Assembly (NCBI GenBank): GCA_932294295.1
Contig: OW028576.1
Span: 25,551,227 to 25,615,226, forward strand
Length of the DNA stretch: 64,000 bases
Reading direction: 5' to 3'
Origin: Alitta virens
Lineage: Eukaryota > Annelida > Polychaeta > Phyllodocida > Nereididae
The translations under genes were made by a program, and so were the position numbers. The notes beneath the pieces are model-generated. The model saw only the letters and a list, made by a program, of their open reading frames with translations. It had not been told where the DNA came from and ran no database searches. Below are positions 36,462 to 50,573 of the stretch, piece after piece (within the stretch, counting starts at the first letter, position 1; each line of letters begins with the position of its first letter).

Positions 36462-38286
36462 TTTACAGGCAAAATTTTAGAGTTGGAGGACCAAACTTTA
36501 CCACAAGGTACCCTAGGATGACCTTATTACTTTGACCTAGTTTGAGTGACCTTGACCTATTTTTCAAGGTCACAGGTCACCTTTAGTACAAAATTTTAAG
36601 AACTTAAAATTGGCATATCCTCTAAACCAGTGCAGTTAAATACTAATGGTCTTGGATCTTGTGATTAAATATGTTTTAAAGTGTTTTGACATTACATAAT
36701 TGTGAATCACTCATGCGGAACATACCGCAATGCAACATGGAGCAGTTTTCAGTGTAGATTCGACTTGGCCAAAACCGGAAGTTGTAAGAAGCCAATGATG
36801 GTGCTAAAAGTTGCCCCTTACTCGGGGCCAGTGCAGTGTGAAAGATGAAGATGATGTCATTAATTGTTTTTGAAATATTGAGTTTTTCACATTTTTGAAT
36901 TATGAAAAATAGGTACCCATGCTCATTTCACCATGAAATATTGATTTTAGCTTATAACATGCTATAGTAAACTACCCCAAACATGTACCCAAAACCCCCA
37001 AATCAAGTGTCAAATTTGACCTTGAAGGTCATTTTCAAGGTTATTTTGACCTTCGAAATGTGAAAAACAAGCAATTTTCACACCGCCACAAAAATACCTT
37101 AGAATTAAGTGTTTGAGCTGAAAGTTTTTGTGTTGGAAGATATTGACCAGTACTATACGGATATGTATTCGCTTTTGACAGAAATTAATATGTTGATTTT
37201 TAAAAAATTCATAAACTCCGACAACTGTTTTTTGAGTAAAAAAAATAGTGAAAATGGTCATTTTCACATAGAAATATTCACTTTAGCCAAATGCCAAGCA
37301 TGGGTGACCCCCTACAATTCACATATGGGCTTTCAGAATCTGCTGTCAATTTTGACATTTGACCTAAATGTCAAGGTCAAATTTAAGGTCAAACAATCTA
37401 TGAAAGTTGATATTTTGAATTCTTGATTTTTTTTAAGGTAGTAGAAATGTTTGGATTTGGCTGATCTTTGGATATGATGTTGCCCTAATACCCTGCAAAC
37501 AATCTGAGCAACATGAGTTCTCCAGGTCAAACGGTCAAGGTCACAGATCAGAATTAGTGTCACTACTTTGGCATGATCATCTGGCTGGGCGGAACCAGTG
37601 TCCGCACTTCCATCGGCTCTAGCTCCGGTTCTAATTGAGCTACAGAACTGGCATAGAGATATTTGGAAAGCTCATTTCCTCCTCTTTAAAATGAGATGTA
37701 GTATGTGATTGTAGCCCGTTCGGTTAAAAAGATCGCCCGACCCTGAAAATTTCAAGATCGAAAAAATCCTAAAAAATTTAGCTGAAAGTTTAAGTTTGGA
37801 TTTTTTTTCCCTAGACAGAATGCTTGGATTGAACCGAAACTCATAGGAGTGTCAACCCATCAGTGTAACAAAATTCATGCAAAAATTTGGGTCAAAAGGT
37901 CAAACGCTCAAGGTCACAGACCTTGAAATGTACTTTTAACAAAAAAATTCATAACTCCAGTCCTAATTAACCTTTTTTAACTTGGAAAACATTTTTTGAT
38001 AGTCCATTCCAAGCCCTTTTACTAGGTCATGGCATGATATTGTGAACCTTATGGTTGAGGCATAAATTGACCGAGAATTATATGTGTATGACATGATATA
38101 AGTTTTCTTATGCTGATTCATAGTTGGCATCTCGACCTGCCTAATTAAGTTGTGGAATTGAGATGAAGATAACCTTAAGGCTTAAACTTGATGTTTCGGA
38201 ATATGCTGTCAATTTTCTATGACCTACAATATAACTCTGGCAATAGGTGAAGCCTCGTTGCTGGTCCACCAGTAACAGAAATCTAG
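36462..38286 (+). mobile_element. Family C unit 17
   Basis: Alpha and H alleles; complete 3' end joined by TT to the next 5' module. Confidence 0.7.
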
Positions 38287-38288
38287 TT

Positions 38289-38376
38289 AGGCTTCACCTA
38301 CTTCCGTAGGTGAAGACTATTGTTTTTGGTATTATTAGGCTTCACCTAATACCTTAGGTGAAGACTATTGTTTTTG

Positions 38377-38412
<36 letters not shown>

Positions 38413-38418
38413 TTATTA
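38289..38418 (+). repeat. Two 5'-end modules with ATT tracts
   Basis: Modules start at 38289 (variant stem) and 38337 (common stem). Confidence 0.8.
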
Positions 38419-40243
38419 TTTACAGGCAAAATTTTAGAGTTGGGGGACCAAACTTTACCACAAGGTACCCTAGGATGACCTTATTACTTTGACCTAGTTT
38501 GAGTGACCTTGACCTATTTTTCAAGGTCACAGGTCACCTTTAGTACAAAATTTTAAGAACTTAAAATTGGCATATCCTCTAAACCAGTGCAGTTAAATAC
38601 TAATGGTCTTGGATCTTGTGATTAAATATGTTTTAAAGTGTTTTGACATTACATAATTGTGAATCACTCATGCGGAACATACCGCAATGCAACATGGAGC
38701 AGTTTTCAGTGTAGATTCGACTTGGCCAAAACCGGAAGTTGTAAGAAGCCAATGATGGTGCTAAAAGTTGCCCCTTACTCGGGGCCAGTGCAGTGTGAAA
38801 GATGAAGATGATGTCATTAATGGTTTTTGAAATATTGAGTTTTTCACATTTTTGAATTATGAAAAATAGGTACCCATGTCCATTTCACCATGAAATATTG
38901 GTTTTAGGTTATAACATGCTATAGTAAACTACCCCAAACATGTACCCAAAACCCCCAAATCAAGTGTCAAATTTGACCTTGAAGGTCTTTTTCAAGGTCA
39001 TTTTGACCTTCGAAATGTGAAAAACAAGCAATTTTGACACTGCCACAAAAATACCTTAGAAGTAAGTGTTTGAGCTGAAAGTTTTTTCTTTGGAAGACAT
39101 TGACCAGTATTATAAGAATATGTACTCGGTTTTGACAGAAATTAATATGTTGATTTTTAAAAAATTCATAAACTCGGACAACTGTTTTTTGAGTAAAAAA
39201 AATAGTGAAAATGGTCATTTTCACTGAGAAATATTCACTTTAGCCAAATGCCAAGCATGGGTGACCCCCTACAATTCACATATGGGCCTTCAGAATCTGC
39301 TGTCAATTTTGACATTTGACCTAAATGTCAAGGTCAAATTTAAGGTCAAACAATCTATGAAAGTTGATATTTTGAATTCTTGATTTTTTTTAAGGTAGTA
39401 GAAATGTTTGGATATGGCTGATCTTTGGATATGATGTTGCCCTAATACCCTGCAAACAATCTGGGCAACATGAGTTCTCCAGGTCAAACGGTCAAGGTCA
39501 CAGATCAGAATTAGTGTCACTACTTTGGCATGGTCATCTGGCTGGGCGGAACCAGTGTCCGCACTTCCATCGGCTCTAGCTCCGGTTCTAATTGAGCTAC
39601 AGAACTGGCATAGAGATATTTGGAAAGCTCATTTCCTTCTCTTTAAAATGAGATGTAGTATTTGACTGTAGCCCGATCGGTTAAAAAGATCGCCCGACCC
39701 TGAATATTTCAAGATCGAAAAAATCCTAAAAAATTTAGCTGAAAGTTTAAGTTTGGATTTTTTTTCCCTAGACAGAATGCTTGGATTGGACCGAAACTCA
39801 TAGGAGTGTCAACCCATCAGTGTAACAAAATTCATGCAAATATTTGGGTCAAAAGGTCAAACGCTCAAGGTCACAGACCTTGAAATGTACTTTTAACAAA
39901 AAAATTCATAACTCCAGTCCTAATTAACCTTTTTTAACTTGGAAAACATTTTTTGATAGTCCATTCCAAGCCCTTTTACTAGGTCATGGCATGATATTGT
40001 GGACCTTATGGTTGAGGCATAAATTGACCGAGAATTATATGTGTATGACATGATATAAGTTTTCTTATGCTGATTCATAGTTGGCATCTCGACCTGCCTA
40101 ATTAAGTTGTGGAATTGAGATGAAGATAACCTTAAAGCTTAAACTTGATGTTTCGGAATATGCTGTCAATTTTCTATGACTTACAATATAACTCTGGCAA
40201 TAGGTGAAGCCTCGTTGCTGGTCCACCAGTAACAGAAATCTAG
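38419..40243 (+). mobile_element. Family C unit 18
   Basis: Alpha and R alleles. Its right half carries the GTGGACCTTATGG variant of units 5 and 8. Confidence 0.7.
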
Positions 40244-40245
40244 TT

Positions 40246-40285
40246 AGGCTTCACCTAATACCTTAGGTGAAGACTATTGTTTTTG

Positions 40286-40333
<48 letters not shown>

Positions 40334-40450
40334 GGCTTCACCTAATACCTTAGGTGAAGACTATTGTTTTTGGTATTATTAGGCTTCACCTACTTCCGTA
40401 GGTGAAGACTATTGTTTTTGGTATTATTATTATTATTATTATTCTTATTA
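40246..40450 (+). repeat. Three 5'-end modules with ATT tracts
   Basis: Modules start at 40246 and 40333 (common stem) and 40381 (variant stem). Confidence 0.8.
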
Positions 40451-42275
40451 TTTACGGGCAAAATTTTAGAGTTGGAGGACCAAACTTTACCACAAGGTAC
40501 CCTAGGATGACCTTATTACTTTGACCTAGTTTGAGTGACCTTGACCTATTTTTCAAGGTCACAGGTCACCTTTAGTACAAAATTTTAAGAACTTAAAATT
40601 GGCATATCCTCTAAACCAGTGCAGTTAAATACTAATGGTCTTGGATCTTGTGATTAAATATGTTTTAAAGTGTTTTGACATTACATAATTGTGAATCACT
40701 CATGCGGAACATACCGCAATGCAACATGGAGCAGTTTTCAGTGTAGATTCGACTTGGCCAAAACCGGAAGTTGTAAGAAGCCAATGATGGTGCTAAAAGT
40801 TGCCCCTTACTCGGGGCCAGTGCAGTGTGTAAGATGAAGATGATGTCATTAATGGTTTTTGAAATATTGAGTTTTTCACATTTTTGAATTATGAAAAATA
40901 GGTACCCATGTCCATTTCACCATGAAATATTGGTTTTAGGTTATAACATGCTATAGTAAACTACCCCAAACATGTACCCAAAACCCCCAAATCAAGTGTC
41001 AAATTTGACCTTGAAGGTCATTTTCAAGGTCATTTTGACCTTCGAAATGTGAAAAACAAGCAATTTTGACACTGCCACAAAAATACCTTAGAAGTAAGTG
41101 TTTGAGCTGAAAGTTTTTTCTTTGGAAGACATTGACCAGTATTATAAGAATATGTACTCGGTTTTGACAGAAATTAATATGTTGATTTTTAAAAAATTCA
41201 TAAACTCGGACAACTGTTTTTTGAGTAAAAAAAATAGTGAAAATGGTCATTTTCACTGAGAAATATTCACTTTAGCCAAATGCCAAGCATGGGTGACCCC
41301 CTACAATTCACATATGGGCTTTCAGAATCTGCTGTCAATTTTGACATTTGACCTAAATGTCAAGGTCAAATTTAAGGTCAAACAATCTATGAAAGTTGAT
41401 ATTTTGAATTCTTGATTTTTTTTAAGGTAGTAGAAATGTTTGGATTTGGCTGATCTTTGGATATGATGTTGCCCTAATACCCTGCAAACAATCTGAGCAA
41501 CATGAGTTCTCCAGGTCAAACGGTCAAGGTCACAGATCAGAATTAGTGTCACTACTTTGGCATGGTCATCTGGCTGGGCGGAACCAGTGTCCGCACTTCC
41601 ATCGGCTCTAGCTCCGGTTCTAATTGAGCTACAGAACTGGCATAGAGATATTTGGAAAGCTCATTTCCTCCTCTTTAAAATGTGATGTAGTATGTGATTG
41701 TAGCCCGTTCGGTTAAAAAGATCGCCCGACCCTGAAAATTTCAAGATCGAAAAAATCCTAAAAAATTTAGCTGAAAGTTTAAGTTTGGATTTATTTTCCC
41801 TAGACAGAATGCTTGGATTGGACCGAAACTCATAGGAGTGTCAACCCATCAGTGTAACAAAATTCATGCAAATATTTGGGTCAAAAGGTCAAACGCTCAA
41901 GGTCACAGACCTTGAAATGTACTTTTAACAAAAAAATTCATAACTCCAGTCCTAATTAACCTTTTTTAACTTGGAAAACATTTTTTGATAGTCCATTCCA
42001 AGCCCTTTTAATAGGTCATGGCATGATATTGTGAACCTTATGGTTGAGGCATAAATTGACCGAGAATTATATGTGTATGACATGATATAAGTTTTCTTAT
42101 GCTGATTCATAGTTGGCATCTCGACCTGCCTAATTAAGTTGTGGAATTGAGATGAAGATAACCTTAAAGCTTAAACTTGATGTTTCGGAATATGCTGTCA
42201 ATTTTCTATGACCTACAATATAACTCTGGCAATAGGTGAAGCCTCGTTGCTGGTCCACCAGTAACAGAAATCTAG
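40451..42275 (+). mobile_element. Family C unit 19
   Basis: Alpha and R alleles in the left half, while the right half matches unit 3 (AAAATGTGATGTAG, TTTATTTTCCC). This is a clear mosaic. Confidence 0.7.
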
Positions 42276-42293
42276 TTATTATTATTATTCTTA

Positions 42294-44118
42294 TTTACAG
42301 GCAAAATTTTAGATTTGGAGGACCAAACTTTACCACAAGGTACCCTAGGATGACCTTATTACTTTGACCTAGTTTGAGTGACCTTGACCTATTTTTCAAG
42401 GTCACAGGTCACCTTTAGTACAAAATTTTAAGAACTTAAAATTGGCATATCCTCTAAACCAGTGCAGTTAAATACTAATGGTCTTGGATCTTGTGATTAA
42501 ATATGTTTTAAAGTGTTTTGACATTACATAATTGTGAATCACTCATGCGGAACATACCGCAATGCAACATGGAGCAGTTTTCAGTGTAGATTCGACTTGG
42601 CCAAAACCGGAAGTTGTAAGAAGCCAATGATGGTGCTAAAAGTTGCCCCTTACTCGGGGCCAGTGCAGTGTGAAAGATGAAGATGATGTCATTAATGCTT
42701 TTTGAAATATTGAGTTTTTCACATTTTTGAATTATGAAAAATAGGTACCCATGCTCATTTCACCATGAAATATTGATTTTAGCTCATAACATGCTATAGT
42801 AAACTACCCCAAACATGTACCCAAAACCCCCAAATCAAGTGCCAAATTTGACCTTGAAGGTCATTTTCAAGGTTATTTTGACCTTCGAAATGTGAAAAAC
42901 AAGCAATTTTCACACCGCCACAAAAATACCTTAGAATTAAGTGTTTGAGCTGAAAGTTTTTGTGTTGGAAGATATTGACCAGAACTATACGGATATGTAT
43001 TCGCTTTTGACAGAAATTAATATGTTGATTTTTCAAAAATTCATAAACTCGGACAACTGTTTTTTGAGTAAAAAAAATAGTGAAAATGGTCATTTTCACT
43101 GAGAAATATTCACTTTAGCCAAATGCCAAGCATGGGTGACCCCCTACAATTCACATATGGGCTTTCAGAATCTGCTGTCAATTTTGACATTTGACCTAAA
43201 TGTCAAGGTCAAATTTAAGGTCAAACAATCTATGAAAGTTGATATTTTGAATTCTTGATTTTTTTTAAGGTAGTAGAAATGTTTGGATTTGGCTGATCTT
43301 TGGATATGATGTTGCCCTAATACCCTGCAAACAATCTGAGCAACATGAGTTCTCCAGGTCAAACGGTCAAGGTCACAGATCAGAATTAGTGTCACTACTT
43401 TGGCATGGTCATCTGGCTGGGCGGAACCAGTGTCCGCACTTCCATCGGCTCTAGCTCCGGTTCTAATTGAGCTACAGAACTGGCATAGAGATATTTGGAA
43501 AGCTCATTTCCTCCTCTTTAAAATGAGATGTAGTATGTGACTGTAGCCCGGTCGGTTAAAAAGATCGCCCGACCCTGAAAATTTCAAGATCGAAAAAATC
43601 CTAAAAAATTTAGCTGAAAGTTTAAGTTTGGATTTTTTTTCCCTAGACAGAATGCTTGGATTGGACCGAAACTCATAGGAGTATCAACCCATCAGTGTAA
43701 CAAAATTCATGCAAATATTTGGGTCAAAAGGTCAAACGCTCAAGGTCACAGACCTTGAAATGTACTTTTAACAAAAAAATTCATAACTCCAGTCCTAATT
43801 AACCTTTTTTAACTTGGAAAACATTTTTTGATAGTCCATTCCAAGCCCTTTTACTAGGTCATGGCATGATATTGTGGACCTTATGGTTGAGGCATAAATT
43901 GACCGAGAATTATATGTGTATGACATGATATAAGTTTTCTTATGCTGATTCATAGTTGGCATCTCGACCTGCCTAATTAAGTTGTGGAATTGAGATGAAG
44001 ATAACCTTAAAGCTTAAACTTGATGTTTCGGAATATGCTGTCAATTTTCTATGACCTACAATATAACTCTGGCAATAGGTGAAGCCTCGTTGCTGGTCCA
44101 CCAGTAACAGAAATCTAG
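42294..44118 (+). mobile_element. Family C unit 20
   Basis: Alpha and H alleles, very close to unit 1 (both have GTGCCAAATTTG, CCAGAACTATACGG and TTTTTCAAAAATTC). Confidence 0.7.
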
Positions 44119-44151
44119 TTATTATTATTATTATTATTATTCTTATTATTA

Positions 44152-45976
44152 TTTACAGGCAAAATTTTAGAGTTGGAGGACCAAACTTTACCACAAGGTA
44201 CCCTAGGATGACCTTATTACTTTGACCTAGTTTGAGTGACCTTGACCTATTTTTCAAGGTCACAGGTCACCTTTAGTACAAAATTTTAAGAACTTAAAAT
44301 TGGCATATCCTCTAAACCAGTGCAGTTAAATACTAATGGTCTTGGATCTTGTGATTAAATATGTTTTAAAGTGTTTTGACATTACATAATTGTGAATCAC
44401 TCATGCGGAACATACCGCAATGCAACATGGAGCAGTTTTCAGTGTAGATTCGACTTGGCCAAAACCGGAAGTTGTAAGAAGCCAATGATGGTGCTAAAAG
44501 TTGCCCCTTACTCGGGGCCAGTGCAGTGTGAAAGATGAAGATGATGTCATTAATTGTTTTTGAAATATTGAGTTTTTCACATTTTTGAATTATGAAAAAT
44601 AGGTACCCATGCTCATTTCACCATGAAATATTGGTTTTAGGTTATAACATGCTATAGTAAACTACCCCAAACATGTACCCAAAACCCCCAAATCAAGTGT
44701 CAAATTTGACCTTGAAGGTCATTTTCAAGGTTATTTTGACCTTCGAAATGTGAAAAACAAGCAATTTTCACACCGCCACAAAAATACCTTAGAATTAAGT
44801 GTTTGAGCTGAAAGTTTTTGTGTTGGAAGATATTGACCAGTACTATACGGATATGTATTCGCTTTTGACAGAAATTAATATGTTGATTTTTAAAAAATTC
44901 ATAAACTCGGACAACTGTTTTTTGAGTAAAAAAAATAGTGAAAATGGTCATTTTCACTGAGAAATATTCACTTTAGCCAAATGCCAAGCATGGGTGACCC
45001 CCTACAATTCACATATGGGCTTTCAGAATCTGCTGTCAATTTTGACATTTGACCTAAATGTCAAGGTCAAATTTAAGGTCAAACAATCTATGAAAGTTGA
45101 TATTTTGAATTCTTGATTTTTTTTAAGGTAGTAGAAATGTTTGGATTTAGCTGATCTTTGGATATGATGTTGCCCTAATACCCTGCAAACAATCTGAGCA
45201 ACATGAGTTCTCCAGGTCAAACGGTCAAGGTCACAGATCAGAATTAGTGTCACTACTTTGGCATGATCATCTGGCTGGGCGGAACCAGTGTCCGCACTTC
45301 CATCGGCTCTAGCTCCGGTTCTAATTGAGCTACAGAACTGGCATAGAGATATTTGGAAAGCTCATTTCCTCCTCTTTAAAATGAGATGTAGTATGTGATT
45401 GTAGCCCGTTCGGTTAAAAAGATCGCTCGACCCTGAAAATTTCAAGATCGAAAAAATCCTAAAAAATTTAGCTGAAAGTTTAAGTTTGGATTTTTTTTCC
45501 CTAGACAGAATGCTTGGATTGAACCGAAACTCATAGGAGTGTCAACCCATCAGTGTAACAAAATTCATGCAAAAATTTGGGTCAAAAGGTCAAACGCTCA
45601 AGGTCACAGACCTTGAAATGTACTTTTAACAAAAAAATTCATAACTCCAGTCCTAATTAACCTTTTTTAACTTGGAAAACATTTTTTGATAGTCCATTCC
45701 AAGCCCTTTTACTAGGTCATGGCATGATATTGTGAACCTTATGGTTGAGGCATAAATTGACCGAGAATTATATGTGTATGACATGATATAAGTTTTCTTA
45801 TGCTGATTCATAGTTGGCATCTCGACCTACCTAATTAAGTTGTGGAATTGAGATGAAGATAACCTTAAGGCTTAAACTTGATGTTTCGGAATATGCTGTC
45901 AATTTTCTATGACCTACAATATAACTCTGGCAATAGGTGAAGCCTCGTTGCTGGTCCACCAGTAACAGAAATCTAG
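44152..45976 (+). mobile_element. Family C unit 21
   Basis: Alpha and H alleles; close to unit 17, sharing TCATTAATTGTTTTTG and CCTTAAGGCTTAAAC. Complete 3' end. Confidence 0.7.
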
Positions 45977-46012
45977 TTATTATTATTATTCTTATTATTA
46001 TTATTATTATTA

Positions 46013-47838
46013 TTTACAGGCAAAATTTTAGAGTTGGAGGACCAAACTTTACCACAAGGTACCCTAGGATGACCTTATTACTTTGACCTAGTTTGAGTGA
46101 CCTTGACCTATTTTTCAAGGTCACAGGTCACCTTTAGTACAAAATTTTAAGAACTTAAAATTGGCATATCCTCTAAACCAGTGCAGTTAAATACTAATGG
46201 TCTTGGATCTTGTGATTAAATATGTTTTAAAGTGTTTTGACATTACATAATTGTGAATCACTCATGCGGAACATACCGCAATGCAACATGGAGCAGTTTT
46301 CAGTGTAGATTCGACTTGGCCAAAACCGGAAGTTGTAAGAAGCCAATGATGGTGCTAAAAGTTGCCCCTTACTCGGGGCCAGTGCAGTGTGAAAGATGAA
46401 GATGATGTCATTAATGGTTTTTGAAATATTGAGTTTTTCACATTTTTGAATTATGAAAAATAGGTACCCATGTCCATTTCACCATGAAATATTGGTTTTA
46501 GGTTATAACATGCTATAGTAAACTACCCCAAACATGTACCCAAAACCCCCAAATCAAGTGTCAAATTTGACCTTGAAGGTCATTTTCAAGGTCATTTTGA
46601 CCTTCGAAATGTGAAAAACAAGCAATTTTGACACTGCCACAAAAATACCTTAGAAGTAAGTGTTTGAGCTGAAAGTTTTTTCTTTGGAAGACATTGACCA
46701 GTATTATAAGAATATGTACTCGGTTTTGACAGAAATTAATATGTTGATTTTTAAAAAATTCATAAACTCGGACAACTGTTTTTTGAGTAAAAAAAATAGT
46801 GAAAATGGTCATTTTCACTGAGAAATATTCACTTTAGCCAAATGCCAAGCATGGGTGACCCCCTACAATTCACATATGGGCTTTCAGAATCTGCTGTCAA
46901 TTTTGACATTTGACCTAAATGTCAAGGTCAAATTTAAGGTCAAACAATCTATGAAAGTTGATATTTTGAATTCTTGATTTTTTTTAAGGTAGTAGAAATG
47001 TTTGGATTTGGCTGATCTTTGGATATGATGTTGCCCTAATACCCTGCAAACAATCTGAGCAACATGAGTTCTCCAGGTCAAACGGTCAAGGTCACAGATC
47101 AGAATTAGTGTCACTACTTTGGCATGATCATCTGGCTGGGCGGAACCAGTGTCCGCACTTCCATCGGCTCTAGCTCCGGTTCTAATTGAGCTACAGAACT
47201 GGCATAGAGATATTTGGAAAGCTCATTTCCTCCTCTTTAAAATGAGATGTAGTATGTGATTGTAGCCCGTTCGGTTAAAAAGATCGCCCGACCCTGAAAA
47301 TTTCAAGATCGAAAAAATCCTAAAAAATTTAGCTGAAAGTTTAAGTTTGGATTTTTTTTCCCTAGACAGAATGCTTGGATTGAACCGAAACTCATAGGAG
47401 TGTCAACCCATCAGTGTAACAAAATTCATGCAAAAATTTGGGTCAAAAGGTCAAACGCTCAAGGTCACAGACCTTGAAATGTACTTTTAACAAAAAAATT
47501 CATAACTCCAGTCCTAATTAACCTTTTTTAACTTGGAAAACATTTTTTGATAGTCCATTCCAAGCCCTTTTTACTAGATCATGGCATGATATTGTGAACC
47601 TTATGGTTGAGGCATAAATTGACCGAGAATTATATGTGTATGACATGATATAAGTTTTCTTATGCTGATTCATAGTTGGCATCTCGACCTGCCTAATTAA
47701 GTTGTGGAATTGAGATAAAGATAACCTTAAAGCTTAAACTTGATGTTTCGGAATATGCTGTCAATTTTCTATGACCTACAATATAACTCTGGCAATAGGT
47801 GAAGCCTCATTGCTGGTCCACCAGTAACAGAAATCTAG
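46013..47838 (+). mobile_element. Family C unit 22
   Basis: Alpha and R alleles; complete 3' end. Confidence 0.7.
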
Positions 47839-47840
47839 TT

Positions 47841-48054
47841 AGGCTTCACCTAATACCTTAGGTGAAGACTATTGTTTTTGGTATTATTATTAGGCTTCAC
47901 CTAATACCTTAGGTGAAGACTATTGTTTTTGGTATTATTATTATTAGGCTTCACCTAATACCTTAGGTGAAGACTATTGTTTTTGGTATTATTATTAGGC
48001 TTCACCTAATACCTTAGGTGAAGACTATTGTTTTTGGTATTATTATTATTATTA
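47841..48054 (+). repeat. Four 5'-end modules with ATT tracts
   Basis: Common-stem modules start at 47841, 47892, 47946 and 47997. Confidence 0.8.
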
Positions 48055-49742
48055 TTTACAGGCAAAATTTTAGAGTTGGAGGACCAAACTTTACCACAAG
48101 GTACCCTAGGATGACCTTATTACTTTGACCTAGTTTGAGTGACCTTGACCTATTTTTCAAGGTCACAGGTCACCTTTAGTACAAAATTTTAAGAACTTAA
48201 AATTGGCATATCCTCTAAACCAGTGCAGTTAAATACTAATGGTCTTGGATCTTGTGATTAAATATGTTTTAAAGTGTTTTGACATTACATAATTGTGAAT
48301 CACTCATGCGGAACATACCGCAATGCAACATGGAGCAGTTTTCAGTCTAGATTCGACTTGGCCAAAACCAGAAGGTGTAAGAAGCCAATGATGGTGCTAA
48401 AAGTTGCCCCTTACTTGGGGCCAGTGCAGTGTGAAAGATGAAGATGATGTCATTAATGGTTTTTGAAATATTGAGTTTTTCACATTTTTGAATTATGAAA
48501 AATAGGTACATATGTCCATTTCACCATGAAATATTGGTTTTAGGTTATAACATGCTATAGTAAACTACCCCAAACATGTACCCAAAACCCCCAAATCAAG
48601 TGTCAAATTTGACCTTGAAGGTCATTTTCAAGGTTATTTTGACCTTCGAAATGTGAAAAACAAGCAATTTTCACACCGCCACAAAAATACCTTAGAATTA
48701 AGTGTTTGAGCTGAAAGTTTTTGTGTTGGAAGATATTGACCAGTACTATACGGATATGTATTCGCTTTTGACAGAAATTAATATGTTGATTTTTAAAAAA
48801 TTCATAAACTCGGACAACTGTTTTTTGAGTAAAAAAAATAGTGAAAATGGTCATTTTCACTGAGAAATATTCACTTTAGCCAATTGCCAAGCATGGGTGA
48901 CCCCCTACAATTCACATATGGGCTTTCAGAATCTGCTGTCAATTTTGACATTTGACCTAAATGTCAAGGTCAAATTTAAGGTCAAACAATCTATGAAAGT
49001 TGATATTTTGAATTCTTGATTTTTTTTAAGGTAGTAGAAATGTTTGGATATGGCTGATCTTTGGATATGATGTTGCCCTAATACCCTGCAAACAATCTGG
49101 GCAACATGAGTTCTCCAGGTCAAACGGTCAAGGTCACAGATCAGAATTAGTGTCACTACTTTGGCATGGTCATCTGGCTGGGCGGAACCAGTGTCCGCAC
49201 TTCCATCGGCTCTAGCTCCGGTTCTAATTGAGCTACAGAACTGGCATAGAGATATTTGGAAAGCTCATTTCCTTCTCTTTAAAATGAGATGTAGTATTTG
49301 ACTGTAGCCCGATCGGTTAAAAAGATCGCCCGACCCTGAATATTTCAAGATCGAAAAAATCCTAAAAAATTTAGCTGAAAGTTTAAGTTTGGATTTTTTT
49401 TCCCTAGACAGAATGCTTGGATTGGACCGAAACTCATAGGAGTGTCAACCCATCAGTGTAACAAAATTCATGCAAATATTTGGGTCAAAAGGTCAAACGC
49501 TCAAGGTCACAGACCTTGAAATGTACTTTTAACAAAAAAATTCATAACTCCAGTCCTAATTAACCTTTTTTAACTTGGAAAACATTTTTTGATAGTCCAT
49601 TCCAAGCCCTTTTACTAGGTCATGGCATGATATTGTGGACCTTATGGTTGAGGCATAAATTGACCGAGAATTATATGTGTATGACATGATATAAGTTTTC
49701 TTATGCTGATTCATAGTTGGCATCTCGACCTGCCTAATTAAG
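48055..49742 (+). mobile_element. Family C unit 23, truncated at 3' side
   Basis: Alpha and H alleles. The unit follows the C consensus up to CCTAATTAAG and then breaks at 49742/49743. The last ~135 bp, including the AGGTGAAGCCT word, hairpin and CTAG, are replaced by family D sequence. Confidence 0.7.
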
Positions 49743-50573
49743 GCGATTTTTGAGTAACAAAAAAGTGTAAATGGTCATTTTCAATGAGAAATATTCACTT
49801 TAGACAAATGCAAAGCATTGTTGACTCTCACAATTCACATGTGAGCTTTCAGAATCTGTCTTCATTTTTTACCCTTGACCTACTCATCAGGGTCAAATTG
49901 AAGATTTAACATTTTGAAAGTACTGAATTGGATGAGTTATTAGAACACGGGCATCATGTTTCAATACTTTCAATGACCCCATAGGGAAATTACCCCCTAT
50001 GTGGTAAAATGCTGTAAGTTCAGTCTGAAATTTGGTTTATACATTGCCAACAGGTTGCAGCACTTTAAATGACCCCATGGGATAATTATTCCCTTATGCG
50101 GTAAAATGATATAAATCTTTTATGTACCCCAGCATAGGCAATGAACACAAAAGGCATTGTCAGGTGAGATACAGCACATAAATCAGAGTTCCAGGCCTGT
50201 AATAGACTTTCAGAAGAGCTGGCCATGGCTTTGAAAAAAGGTACTAGTCCACAAAGCTTTCTTTGCTATATCATGTACATTAGAATTGAAGGACGAAAAT
50301 TCAGGATTGGGCACGAGTGCACTCATGTACCTGTGTACTCAAGCATCGCTTCAAAGCCAGACACACTGCTGAAAACATTTACACAAACTACCACGAGACA
50401 CTCAGCAACTTTGATCTCATCAGAAAGATCACTACTGTGGTGACAGCCAATATGTTGAAGGCATTTCGGGTAGATCTTCCAGGCTTTAAAGATTTCGCGA
50501 GTAAAGAGACAGATAAAGATGAAGATGAGGATTGTGATGAGCTAGAACCTGAGACTGGTATTGTCTCGTCTAG
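49743..50573 (+). mobile_element. Family D element fragment (diverged C relative)
   Basis: The first ~165 bp (49743-49909) are a clearly diverged copy of the C segment at 6729-6900: matching blocks include AATGGTCATTTTCA, GAGAAATATTCACTTTAG and AGCTTTCAGAATCTG. The rest is absent from C. It includes a spaced ~47-bp repeat (49972 and 50068) and a transposase pseudogene (50225-50577). It ends at CTAG 50570-50573, preceded by a 5-bp stem (GAGAC 50551-50555, GTCTC 50563-50567) and followed by TT and a 5' module. The end resembles the other families but the hairpin is weaker and closer, and I see no inverted 5' word next to it. Confidence 0.5.
49972..50115 (+). repeat. Pair of ~47-bp imperfect direct repeats
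   Basis: AATGACCCCATAGGGAAATT at 49972 and AATGACCCCATGGGATAATT at 50068, 96 bp apart, each continuing through CCCTTATG/CCCCTATG-like sequence to GGTAAAATG. The arms differ at several sites. Confidence 0.65.
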
